A stretch of DNA of 7,932 bases from Acidilobaceae archaeon (GCA_026985385.1 JALSQM010000119.1:1-7932), one strand, 5' to 3'; shown: positions 1 through 6,410, counted from the first letter of the stretch. Program-made: numbers and translations. The notes: generated from the sequence alone by a model not told the origin.

Positions 1-138
1 CTCCTAAAGAAGCTTCCCGAGGACATCTACGAAGCAATAAAGCCCCACCCCGTCAACATCTTCATCCTAGCCGTTGCAGTGGTGTTCTACGCCTTCTTCT
101 TCTCGATAGCGGTGGCCGCTAGGCTACACATAATCTAG
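1..138 (+). CDS. C-terminal end of an unidentified membrane protein (partial)
   Basis: An open frame enters from the left edge and ends at a TAG stop at 136-138, giving the last 45 residues of a protein whose start lies outside the window. A charged stretch (KKLPEDIYEAIKPHP) is followed by one strongly hydrophobic segment from about residue 19 to 39, and the chain ends RLHII. This reads as a C-terminal transmembrane helix with a very short tail. Codon use resembles the rest of the window. I do not recognise the family and assign no function. It converges on proC, and an oligo-T stretch at 176-180 is a plausible transcript end for it. Confidence 0.7.
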   Translation, partial: LLKKLPEDIYEAIKPHPVNIFILAVAVVFYAFFFSIAVAARLHII

Positions 139-170
139 CACTCCCCCACCCATTCCACCTAGTAATTTCC

Positions 171-186
171 TTATCTTTTTAATATA
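171..186 (+). terminator. Oligo-T signal after the left-edge gene; also TATA-like
   Basis: The stretch TTATCTTTTTAATATA lies about 35 bp after the stop of the left-edge membrane gene. Archaeal transcription commonly ends at U-rich tracts without a strong hairpin, so it fits a terminator. The same bases (TTTTTAATATA) also resemble a box A element that would place a plus-strand transcript start near 207. The sequence does not separate the two readings. Confidence 0.4.
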
Positions 187-204
187 TGCCTGAAGTGCAC
201 TAGC

Positions 205-248
205 AGCCCTACCACTGTTACCTCTCGGGGCTACCAGCCGCGTAACAG
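205..248. repeat. Nested inverted repeats in the convergent gap
   Basis: CTGTTAC at 215-221 is perfectly complementary to GTAACAG at 242-248. Inside this stem, GGCT at 229-232 can pair with AGCC at 236-239 over a 3-base loop. A competing pairing is AGCCC at 205-209 with GGGCT at 228-232, which excludes the inner hairpin. The octamer GGCTACCA occurs at 229-236 and again at 248-255. The element lies between two convergent genes and could be a 3'-UTR structure of either one or part of a small RNA. No known RNA family was recognised. Confidence 0.45.
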
Positions 249-275
249 GCTACCATGCATCTCGGAGAAGGGGAT

Positions 276-320
276 CCCCCTGGTTCCACCACAAAGGCTT
301 CGATGGGAGAAGGCCGGGGG
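276..320. repeat. Imperfect hairpin just after the proC stop
   Basis: CCCCC at 276-280 pairs with GGGGG at 316-320. The stem continues past a bulge with GG at 282-283 against CC at 314-315, and more weakly with CCA at 286-288 against TGG at 304-306. On the minus strand the element begins two bases after the proC stop codon, so it may protect or end the proC transcript. There is no U-run after it, so it is not a bacterial-style terminator. A GGGGATCCCC palindrome at 270-279 overlaps its left arm. Confidence 0.35.
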
Positions 321-322
321 GT

Positions 323-1171
323 TCATAGTTGCCTGTTGAGGCTCCTCCTAACAGCTGAGTCTATGAGGGCCGCGAGCTCCCTCCCCCTCTTTGTCGAGGC
401 CTCTATGACCTTCATCAGCCCCGCCTTGACCCCCTCGGATTCGAGCTTTATCAACCCGTGGATAGTGGTGCCAGCCGGCGTTGTCACCTCGTCTCTGAGC
501 TGGAGGGGATGCGTGGGCCTCTTCTCTAGGTGCTCTGCCGTGGCCTTAACGGCCTCTAGGAGAGCCTTGTAGGCTAGGTCCCTGGGCATGCCGGTCATCA
601 CTGCCCCTAGGACCATGGCGTCTATTATCTCCGCGAGGAAGGCGGGGCTGCTGCCGATGAGGGCTGTCCAGGCGTCCATCCACTCCTCGGGGATCCAGTA
701 GACGCTTCCCAGGCACTTGAAGAGGGCCTCGGCGACGGCGGCATCCTCCCTGTCTCTCGCGTCGTGTGGTGCGAGGGCGGTCGTGCTCCTGGCTATGAGG
801 GCGTTTATATTCGGCATCGCCCTGTAGACCTCCGCTCCGGGTAGGGCCTCCCGGAGGGTCTGGAGCCTGACCCCCGCCACGACGGAGACTACAATCTTGC
901 CCTCGACTACCCCTTTAATGGCCCTAGCGACTTCGGCGAAGTGGTGGGGCTTAACGCTTATGACTACGACGTCGGCCTCCCCAGCCGCCCAGCGGTTGTC
1001 CCTTGAGGCCTCGGCCCCCAGGCCCTCGACCGCCCTAAGGGTCTCGGGCCTCCTCCCAGTACCTATGACCCTGGAGAAGCAGGGCTTGGAGGCCCTGATT
1101 ATCGCCTGCCCTATGCGGCCCGCGCCGAGCACAGCCAGAGTTAGCCTCCTAAGCCTCGCCTCGGCGGTCAC
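323..1171 (-). CDS. proC: Pyrroline-5-carboxylate reductase
   Basis: This enzyme reduces 1-pyrroline-5-carboxylate to proline with NAD(P)H, the last step of proline synthesis, in the cytoplasm. The 282-residue product has the family's normal length. A Rossmann loop GAGRIG lies at residues 16-21, with GTGRR at 37-41 after the second strand; these arginines suggest NADP preference (inference). VKPH is at 73-76, SVVAGV at 96-101 and RAMPNINA at 117-124. The C-terminal dimerisation domain carries GSSPAF (173-178) and the signature VTTPAGTTIHGL (229-240). The last two differ slightly from the common GSGPA and SPGGTT forms. The start is GTG, overlapping the livM stop as GTGA, with GGGGAGGAG 5 bases upstream, so translation is probably coupled to livM. 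It is the last gene of the liv operon, an unusual place for proC. Confidence 0.93.
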   Translation of the reverse strand: MTAEARLRRLTLAVLGAGRIGQAIIRASKPCFSRVIGTGRRPETLRAVEGLGAEASRDNRWAAGEADVVVISVKPHHFAEVARAIKGVVEGKIVVSVVAGVRLQTLREALPGAEVYRAMPNINALIARSTTALAPHDARDREDAAVAEALFKCLGSVYWIPEEWMDAWTALIGSSPAFLAEIIDAMVLGAVMTGMPRDLAYKALLEAVKATAEHLEKRPTHPLQLRDEVTTPAGTTIHGLIKLESEGVKAGLMKVIEASTKRGRELAALIDSAVRRSLNRQL

Positions 1172-2319
1172 TTGGACTCCTCCCCGCCCGCCTCACCGGC
1201 CTCACTGCTTGTCTCGGCTAGGATCTCCTCGAAGTTGACTGTTCTACTGGGCCCCTCGGGTAGTATGCCCTGCGGTAGGAAGTAGAGCGTCAGAATCATT
1301 ACCACCCCAATGAATATGTTGGGTAGTAGCGTAGCCGCTATACTCGCAGAGCCCAGGTGGAATAGGTGTGCTATCTGGACTTGGTAGTACTCGAATAGCC
1401 TCTTGGCGAGTAGGAATACGACCGTGCCCACCACCGCTCCCAGGTTGTTCGCCATGCCTCCGAGTATTATCATGGCCCAGGGGAGGAATGTCCATATGAC
1501 CCTGTTGAATGTGAGGGAAGTGGAGAGCGCGGCGTTCTGTATGAAGAAGAAGCCGGCTAGACCGGCGAGAACCGATGATATGAGTATGACTTTGAGTCTA
1601 ATGGACGCTATGTCCCTGCCGAAGACCTCGGCTGCAACCTCGTCGTCCCTAACGGCCCTCATAGCCCTCCCCATGGGGCTGTTTGCGAGCCTGTCAGCGT
1701 AGAAGTAGGCTATCACCGCTAACACGCCGCTACCCACGAGTGCGAAGCGCACGGGATCCTTAGTGAATGTTATGGCCCACAGGCCCTGGTTGCCCCCGTT
1801 GAGGCTCTGGGACTGGTAGAAGACAACCAGTACCATGAGCTCGGCGAATGATAGGAGCAGTATGGCTAGGTACTCCTCCCTCAGCCTTAGGGCGGCGTAA
1901 CTGGCTATTAAGCCGAAGAAGAGTGCGAGGCCCACAGTCACGAGGAGTAGGGTCACGAGGAGTAGGGCCTCAGCCGCTACATGGCTCACGAAGAAGGGTC
2001 TCAAGTAGTTGTTGACCACTATCCTGTTGGCGTCGACGTCGGCGGCGGCGTGCACTAGGGAGCTCCAGGTAGCGCCGGGCACCATGCTGCGGAGCTGCGC
2101 TAAAGCCTCCTGGGCCGCTTGGGGTTGAAGTTTCTCGTAGATGAGCGCCGCTATCCTCACGCCAACCCCCTGGGCGGCGAAGGCTCCAACGAATACGAAG
2201 AGGTGCTTACCGAAGTTGGGTATGCCGGTGTAGCCCGCCTCTAGGTTGAGGCTTATAGACACGGTTATGAAGGAGAAGAGGGTTATGAGGAATGCATCAC
2301 TGAAGATCCACCACTCCAC
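1168..2319 (-). CDS. livM: Branched-chain amino acid ABC transporter permease LivM
   Basis: This is one of two membrane subunits that form the import channel with LivH. The 383-residue product is mostly hydrophobic. The family motif NLEAGYTGIPNFGKHLFVFVGAF lies at about residues 25-47, and the cytoplasmic ATPase-contacting loop SPMGRAMRAVRDDEVAAEVFGRD at 214-236. Two parts look added: a polar segment at about 62-108, probably an extracellular loop, and an acidic Glu/Ser-rich tail after about 358 that should be cytoplasmic. A 15-bp tandem repeat encodes LLLVT twice at 119-128 in a transmembrane helix. The start is GTG, 3 bases after the livH stop, with a GGGGTGG Shine-Dalgarno inside the livH end. 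The substrate cannot be read from this subunit. Confidence 0.95.
   Translation of the reverse strand: MEWWIFSDAFLITLFSFITVSISLNLEAGYTGIPNFGKHLFVFVGAFAAQGVGVRIAALIYEKLQPQAAQEALAQLRSMVPGATWSSLVHAAADVDANRIVVNNYLRPFFVSHVAAEALLLVTLLLVTVGLALFFGLIASYAALRLREEYLAILLLSFAELMVLVVFYQSQSLNGGNQGLWAITFTKDPVRFALVGSGVLAVIAYFYADRLANSPMGRAMRAVRDDEVAAEVFGRDIASIRLKVILISSVLAGLAGFFFIQNAALSTSLTFNRVIWTFLPWAMIILGGMANNLGAVVGTVVFLLAKRLFEYYQVQIAHLFHLGSASIAATLLPNIFIGVVMILTLYFLPQGILPEGPSRTVNFEEILAETSSEAGEAGGEESK
1937..1966. repeat. Perfect 2 x 15-bp tandem duplication in livM
   Basis: GTCACGAGGAGTAGG occurs at 1937-1951 and again immediately at 1952-1966 with no mismatch. The 15-bp unit keeps the livM frame and gives LLLVT twice (residues 119-128) in a hydrophobic helix. 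Identity at every third codon position points to a recent slippage-type duplication rather than protein-level convergence. Confidence 0.9.
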
Positions 2320-2322
2320 GGC

Positions 2323-3345
2323 CTAGCCACCCCCCTCCACCGGCTTCTTGAGGCCAAGCCTCCTGGCCAGCCTCCCCCAGTCTACGCCAGCCAACCCCTG
2401 GGGGGCGTAGAGTAGGACTATCACCACGAGGCCCAAGCTGAGGAGCTTCTCGTAGTTGAGGAGAGACACGTTGGGGGCGCCTAGGTGTAGCACGAAGTAC
2501 TGCCTGTAGATGCTGTTAATTATTGTCATGCCGAGCTTCTCCACCAGGCCCACGAGGAAGCCCCCGATGAGGCCCCAGTACACGCTCTCTAGGCCCCCCA
2601 CTATGCTGCCGGCGAAGACGCTGACTATGATGAGGGCCGAGACCGCTGGGTCAACGCCCTTAAAGGCGAAGGCCATGAGCGCTCCCGCCACGCCGGCGAG
2701 GAAGCCGCTGAAGAACCAGGAGACCATGTAGACGAGGTTAACGTTCACCCCCAACACGCTGGCCAGGTCGGGGTTCTCGATCGTGGCCCTCATGGCTATA
2801 CCGAACTTCGTCCTGGTAAGGAAGAGGTGGAAGATCACTGTGAGGAGCACCGCGGCTATGGGGAGCACTATTGTGTACCCGAACACCCTATAGCCCCTCA
2901 GGGACAGGATCGGCTCGTAGCTGGACACCGAGGCTCCTATTAGCTTCGGTATGTGTACTCCATGGGCAGTGTCGAGTATGAGTGTTAGGAGGTTCATTAG
3001 GATTATGTCGATGCCGAAAGTGGCTATCATCAGGCCCAGGCTGCTCGTCCCCTTATCCGCTAGGGGCTTCAGGACTATGAGGTAAGTTAATAGGCCTGTG
3101 ATGCCCCCGAAGATCCCGCCCACTATGGAGCCTGTAAGGAACACCCCCCACCCGTGGTGGAGGTAGTAGAAGCGGTCAATGAGGAACAGCATCACTACCG
3201 AGCCCACCATAGCGAAGTCGGCGTGGGCGAAGTTCGCCACTCGGGTAGTGGCGAACGTTAGTGATAGACCCATACTGAGCAGGCCGAGGGCGGAGGCGTA
3301 GGCTATGGATTCCAGCGTGTAGGGTAGGCTGGGTATTATGGCCAC
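2323..3345 (-). CDS. livH: Branched-chain amino acid ABC transporter permease LivH
   Basis: This is the second channel-forming membrane subunit, pairing with LivM. The 340-residue product is highly hydrophobic and somewhat longer than the approximately 300 residues common for LivH. Near the N-terminus, TTRVANFAHADFAMVGS (about 33-49) is the family's NFAH motif. The ATPase-contacting loop is TKFGIAMRATIENPDLASVLGVN (about 178-200), followed by the conserved helix FFSGFLAGVAGALMAF. The chain ends in a basic, Gly-rich tail. The chosen start is GTG at 3345-3343, preceded by GGGGTGA with a 6-base spacer; that Shine-Dalgarno contains the livF stop codon, so the two genes are probably translationally coupled. 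livM follows after 3 bases. Confidence 0.95.
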   Translation of the reverse strand: MAIIPSLPYTLESIAYASALGLLSMGLSLTFATTRVANFAHADFAMVGSVVMLFLIDRFYYLHHGWGVFLTGSIVGGIFGGITGLLTYLIVLKPLADKGTSSLGLMIATFGIDIILMNLLTLILDTAHGVHIPKLIGASVSSYEPILSLRGYRVFGYTIVLPIAAVLLTVIFHLFLTRTKFGIAMRATIENPDLASVLGVNVNLVYMVSWFFSGFLAGVAGALMAFAFKGVDPAVSALIIVSVFAGSIVGGLESVYWGLIGGFLVGLVEKLGMTIINSIYRQYFVLHLGAPNVSLLNYEKLLSLGLVVIVLLYAPQGLAGVDWGRLARRLGLKKPVEGGG

Positions 3346-3351
3346 GTGGAG

Positions 3352-4077
3352 TCACCCCTTGAGTCCCAGGTACCTCTTACCCAGCTCCTTGTCGCTGAGC
3401 AGCTCCGAGGCCTTGCCCTTGAACGCTATCCTACCGGAGACGAGGAGTATCGCTCTGTCCCCTATCTCCAGTGCAAGCTTTGCGTTCTGCTCAACTAGTA
3501 TAACGGTCTTACCCAGCTCCCTGCGGAGCCAGAGGATCCTGTCCACGACCTCCTGGGCTGCCTTAGGGGCTAGGCCCGCCGTCGGCTCGTCGAACATGAA
3601 TATCTTGGGCTCCCTGATGAGGGCCATAGCCATTGCTAGGAGCTGCCTCTGACCGCCGCTCAGGGTCTTGGCTTTAGCGTTCAGCTTATCCTTGAGAAAC
3701 GGGAAGATCTCCAGTACCTCCCTGATCTTCTCGTCGAGGACGGAGGAGTCGAGCGTGTACCCGGCCATCTTCAGGTTCTCGGCGACGCTGAGCTCGCTGA
3801 ACACGTTCCCGACCTGCGGGAGGTAGGCCAGTCCCATCTTAGCCCTGGCGTGTGGGGGCATCCTCGTTATGTCGTGGCCTTCGAAGAGGATCCTGCCCGA
3901 GTACACCTTTGTCAGCCCGAAGAGCGTCTTGAGCAAGGTGCTCTTACCGCTACCGTTGGGGCCGACTATAACGAATATCTCGCCCCTACTAACGTCCAAG
4001 TCTATATCGAAGAGTATGTGGAACCTCCCATACCCGGCGTTTAAGCCCTCAACCCTCACTATGTCCTCTCCAGGCAT
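3352..4077 (-). CDS. livF: Branched-chain amino acid ABC transporter ATP-binding protein LivF
   Basis: This cytoplasmic ATPase pairs with LivG to drive import. It has all ABC motifs in order (241 residues from the ATG): Walker A GPNGSGKST at 39-47, Q-loop YLPQ with Q88, signature LSGGQ at 139-143, and Walker B IFMFDEP at 159-165. The switch region reads VEQN (195-198), with Gln where most ABC ATPases have His; this is usual for LivF. The ATG at 4077-4075 is preferred because GGGGGGTGA lies 5 bases upstream. A GTG three codons earlier, at 4086, overlaps the livG stop as GTGA and would give 244 residues, but its only purine-rich stretch abuts it directly. It sits between livG and livH in the operon. 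Confidence 0.95.
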   Translation of the reverse strand: MPGEDIVRVEGLNAGYGRFHILFDIDLDVSRGEIFVIVGPNGSGKSTLLKTLFGLTKVYSGRILFEGHDITRMPPHARAKMGLAYLPQVGNVFSELSVAENLKMAGYTLDSSVLDEKIREVLEIFPFLKDKLNAKAKTLSGGQRQLLAMAMALIREPKIFMFDEPTAGLAPKAAQEVVDRILWLRRELGKTVILVEQNAKLALEIGDRAILLVSGRIAFKGKASELLSDKELGKRYLGLKG

Positions 4078-4082
4078 GGGCT

Positions 4083-4091
4083 TCACCCCCC
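4083..4091 (-). promoter_or_regulatory. livF ribosome binding site, overlapping the livG stop
   Basis: On the minus strand the sequence is GGGGGGTGA, ending five bases before the ATG at 4077. It matches the archaeal anti-Shine-Dalgarno core (GGTGA) and includes the livG TGA stop. This favours the ATG over the GTG at 4086, which lies inside the site. Confidence 0.6.
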
Positions 4092-4844
4092 GAGATAGCT
4101 CTCAATAACCTTCGGGTGCTCCAGAACCTCGTGGGGCTTACCCTCCGCTACAACCTTCCCCCAGGCCATTGCATAAGCGTAATCGGCGTACTCAACGGCT
4201 ATATCAAGCCTATGCTCTACTATGAGGAAGGTTAGCCCATACTCCTCCCTAAGCCTCCTTATATACCTGAATATCTCGTGTGCGAGGGCGGGGAACACGC
4301 CTGAGGTGGGCTCATCCATCAAGATGAGCCTCGGGTTGTCGGGCATCATGCTCCTCGCTATCTCGAGGAGCTTCATCTGACCCCCACTAAGCTCCCCGGG
4401 CCTATGGTTCCACAGGTGCTTGAGCTTCGTGAAGTCTAGGAGCCTGAACGCCTTCTTAACCGTCTCCCTCTCGAAGCCCTCCCAGAGCCTGCGGAAGAGC
4501 CCGCTTACAACCCCCTCGCCGGGGTTCCCGTAGCGGGCGAAGGCCGTGTTCTCGGTCACAGTGAGCCCCGTGAAGAGGCGGGGCACCTGGAATGACCTGA
4601 CGAGCCCCCTCCTAAACCTCTCGTGAGGGGGCAACTCGGTTATGTCCTCCCCTTCAAAGTATATCCTGCCAGCGTCGGGCCTGTAAACGCCTGTAACCAC
4701 GTTTATGAAGGTAGTCTTACCGCTACCGTTGGGGCCTATGAGCAGCGTCACCATGCCCCGCGGCACCCTTATATCGACGCCGTCAAGGGCCCTCAGCTCG
4801 CCGAACTTCTTCACGAGCCCACGCGTCTCCAGTATGTAATCCAA
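4083..4844 (-). CDS. livG: Branched-chain amino acid ABC transporter ATP-binding protein LivG
   Basis: This is the partner ATPase of LivF. From the TTG at 4844 it has 253 residues, normal for LivG. The motifs are Walker A GPNGSGKTT at 37-45, Q-loop RSFQ with Q86, signature LSGGQ at 152-156, Walker B LILMDEP at 173-179 and switch His211 in IVEHR. The open frame runs upstream to an ATG at 4946. Those extra 34 residues match no part of the family and would cover the livJ oligo-U signal and the livG TATA box. The TTG has GGGGGTG 4 bases upstream and begins LDYILETRGLVKKFG, where the fold should start, so I place the start there. It heads the livG-livF-livH-livM-proC unit. Confidence 0.93.
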   Translation of the reverse strand: MDYILETRGLVKKFGELRALDGVDIRVPRGMVTLLIGPNGSGKTTFINVVTGVYRPDAGRIYFEGEDITELPPHERFRRGLVRSFQVPRLFTGLTVTENTAFARYGNPGEGVVSGLFRRLWEGFERETVKKAFRLLDFTKLKHLWNHRPGELSGGQMKLLEIARSMMPDNPRLILMDEPTSGVFPALAHEIFRYIRRLREEYGLTFLIVEHRLDIAVEYADYAYAMAWGKVVAEGKPHEVLEHPKVIESYLGG

Positions 4845-4886
4845 AGTACACCCCCACCCTCCCACAGCAGGCCCTTCAGTCCCACG

Positions 4887-4899
4887 GGTATTAAATACC
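4887..4899 (-). promoter_or_regulatory. livG promoter TATA box within a 13-bp perfect palindrome
   Basis: On the minus strand GGTATTTAATACC contains the box A-like TTTAATA at 4895-4889. Transcription would begin about 26 bp downstream, near 4867, leaving a leader of roughly 20 bases before the TTG at 4844. The 6-bp arms GGTATT and AATACC are perfectly complementary about a central base, so the site could be a repressor operator or a TATA element read both ways. The upstream BRE position (TAGTGG) is a poor match to consensus. Confidence 0.55.
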
Positions 4900-4910
4900 A
4901 CTACAAGTAG

Positions 4911-4922
4911 AGGGGAAAAACG
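4911..4922 (-). terminator. Oligo-U signal after livJ
   Basis: Read on the minus strand, CCGTTTTTCCCC lies about 32 bases after the livJ stop. A run of five T's in otherwise GC-rich DNA is the kind of tract that ends archaeal transcripts. Leaky termination here, with the promoter just after it, would let livJ be expressed more strongly than the membrane and ATPase genes, as is usual for binding proteins. Confidence 0.45.
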
Positions 4923-4953
4923 GGGCGCTAAAGGACGATAGAGCATACACAGG

Positions 4954-6324
4954 CTACTTGCACGAGAGCGGGTTACCCTTAACCTCGACTATCTGACCGG
5001 TCTCGAACTTGTATAGCTCGGTTATCTGCCACTGGTAGCCGCTGGGCGTCTTGACTATCTCGAATATACCGTAGTCGGAGCCGGCCCTGTCGCCGTACTG
5101 GTTCAGCACTATCTTACCTGTGACGCCCTCATATGTCTTGAGGACCTCCGGTATAGCCTTGGCCACAGCGTCAACCGTGGCCTTGGGGCCGCCGGCCTTC
5201 TCGATTGCGAGGCCCATGACCCATACAGCGTCGTAGGCTATGAGGCTGTAGGGGTCGGGGGTGTAGCCTATCTCCTTCTTGAGGGTGCAGAACACCTTGC
5301 TCGTCTTGTTTGTTATGGAGAATGTTATAGTGTTCTTCCAGTGCACCTTAGCAGCGAAGGAGGCGGCTACACTGCTCTGGAGTACTGCCTGGCTAAACGC
5401 TGTCCCGTCGCTGCCATACCAGTGGACCTCGGCTAGCACCTTGTAGCTGCTAGCGGTCTCGAGGATCTTGGCTGCCTCCTCGAACGCTATCAGCTCTATG
5501 CCTATCTCGCTGGGCTTCACGCCCTTCTTTAGCAGCGCCTGAACGTCATCCCTAGCCTGCTCTACTATGTTATCGAAGTTGGCGGCCTTGGGGTCGTAGG
5601 GTATCATATCGTACACCTTACCCCCAGCCTTGGTGAAGTACTCCTTCACGTAGCCCGAGAGCCCCCTGCCCCAGTCGTCGTTCCTATATATTATTATCAC
5701 GTACTTCACGCCATCGTGCTTGTAGAGGGTGGCGAGCACCTTGCCCTGGAACTCGTCCGGCGGCGGGAACCTGAAGACCGTATCCTTCAACGCTAGGCTC
5801 GGCGCCGTGCTGGACTGGCTTATAACGACGGCCTTATAGCCCTGGTGTACTAGGCTCACGATCTTGGATAGCTCAGCGCTGCTCATGGGGCCTATGAAGA
5901 AGCGTATACCCTGGCTGTAGAGGGCGTCGAACCTCTCCCTAGCGGTCTCGGGGTCAGTCATGGTGTCGACAACTATTATCTTTATCCTCCAGTTGGCCCC
6001 CTTCTTCGCTAGGTAGGCGTTGAAGTCCTTCGCTGCGAGCAGCACAGCGGCCTTGTTGGCTTTTCCGAATGAGGCTAGATCCCCGGTTAGAGGCAGGAGG
6101 GCTCCTATCTTGACGTAGGTTAGACCCGTTGTAGCGCCTCCAGCGGCGGTGGTGGTTGTGGTCTTAGTTGGTGTGCTAGTCGTTGCCGGAGCCGTAGTTG
6201 TGGGTGAGGCCGTACCGGTCGTGGTGGTTGTGGGGCCCTTCCCCCTCGTGGCCAGGTATGCGGCAGCTCCTATTATGATTATTATGACTATTATGACTGC
6301 AGCCCACACCTTAGCGCTGGCCAT
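4954..6324 (-). CDS. livJ: Branched-chain amino acid ABC transporter substrate-binding protein LivJ
   Basis: This extracytoplasmic receptor captures the amino acid and delivers it to LivH/LivM. The 456 residues comprise a hydrophobic N-terminal helix (6-25), a stalk with 20 Thr in residues 32-66 that is a likely O-glycosylation zone, and a type I periplasmic-binding (Peripla_BP_6) domain from about 70 to the end. That domain opens with KIGALLPLTGDLASFG. GPMSSAELSKI and VISQSSTAPSL match the LivJ segments that hold the ligand's amino and carboxyl groups. There is no lipobox cysteine, so anchoring is by the helix. Only two cysteines occur, C346 and C455, which could form a disulfide. One N-glycosylation sequon is NKT. 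The ATG has GAGGGTG 5 bases upstream. The ligand is uncertain and could be Leu/Ile/Val or another amino acid. Confidence 0.93.
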   Translation of the reverse strand: MASAKVWAAVIIVIIIIIGAAAYLATRGKGPTTTTTGTASPTTTAPATTSTPTKTTTTTAAGGATTGLTYVKIGALLPLTGDLASFGKANKAAVLLAAKDFNAYLAKKGANWRIKIIVVDTMTDPETARERFDALYSQGIRFFIGPMSSAELSKIVSLVHQGYKAVVISQSSTAPSLALKDTVFRFPPPDEFQGKVLATLYKHDGVKYVIIIYRNDDWGRGLSGYVKEYFTKAGGKVYDMIPYDPKAANFDNIVEQARDDVQALLKKGVKPSEIGIELIAFEEAAKILETASSYKVLAEVHWYGSDGTAFSQAVLQSSVAASFAAKVHWKNTITFSITNKTSKVFCTLKKEIGYTPDPYSLIAYDAVWVMGLAIEKAGGPKATVDAVAKAIPEVLKTYEGVTGKIVLNQYGDRAGSDYGIFEIVKTPSGYQWQITELYKFETGQIVEVKGNPLSCK

Positions 6325-6374
6325 GACTCCACCCTCACACTACCGTATTCTAGTGGCACCCCACTCTAGCCCCC

Positions 6375-6388
6375 CTTATAAGTATTTC
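6375..6388 (-). promoter_or_regulatory. livJ promoter (BRE + TATA box)
   Basis: On the minus strand GAAATA (6388-6383) is followed by CTTATAAG (6382-6375), a good match to archaeal BRE plus box A. Transcription should start near 6353, giving a leader of about 29 bases that contains the livJ Shine-Dalgarno. This is the best promoter in the window. Confidence 0.7.
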
Positions 6389-6410
6389 ATATATTGAGGA
6401 AACATATGAA
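6386..6410. promoter_or_regulatory. 25-bp dyad, candidate operator between livJ and the methyltransferase
   Basis: TTCATATATT at 6386-6395 and AAACATATGAA ending at 6410 form 10-bp arms that match at 9 of 10 positions around the 5-bp spacer GAGGA. The left arm overlaps the livJ BRE, so a bound protein would block TFB/TBP at livJ. The size suits a dimeric HTH regulator such as the Lrp/AsnC family, which often controls archaeal amino-acid genes; that assignment is inference. The AT-rich arms also look like weak TATA boxes (CATATATT at 6388-6395 could serve the plus-strand gene), so the symmetry may be accidental. Confidence 0.4.

Noticed and set aside
270..279. GGGGATCCCC palindrome as a protein site
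   Set aside because: It is a 10-bp GC-rich palindrome with no promoter or partner copy; it is better treated as part of the larger hairpin at 276-320.
200..330. Possible tRNA or C/D box sRNA in the left gap
   Set aside because: GGTTC-like bits at 282-286 and 320-324 lack matching T-arm and acceptor stems, and no RTGATGA box C is present on either strand.
255..572. 105-codon plus-strand frame opening in the convergent gap
   Set aside because: Most of it lies antisense to proC, whose conserved residues explain the codon pattern. The predicted peptide has no recognisable features and no clear Shine-Dalgarno.
1244..1495. Open frame on the minus strand inside livM
   Set aside because: It is an alternate-frame shadow of livM, with no ribosome site and no family resemblance.
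3480..3495. Gln in place of the switch His in LivF (VEQN)
   Set aside because: This is usual for LivF-type ATPases and does not suggest a defective enzyme; LivG has the His.
6149..6397. Val-rich plus-strand frame that looks like a membrane segment
   Set aside because: It is the antisense of the Thr-rich stalk codons of livJ; ACN codons read backwards give Val and Gly.
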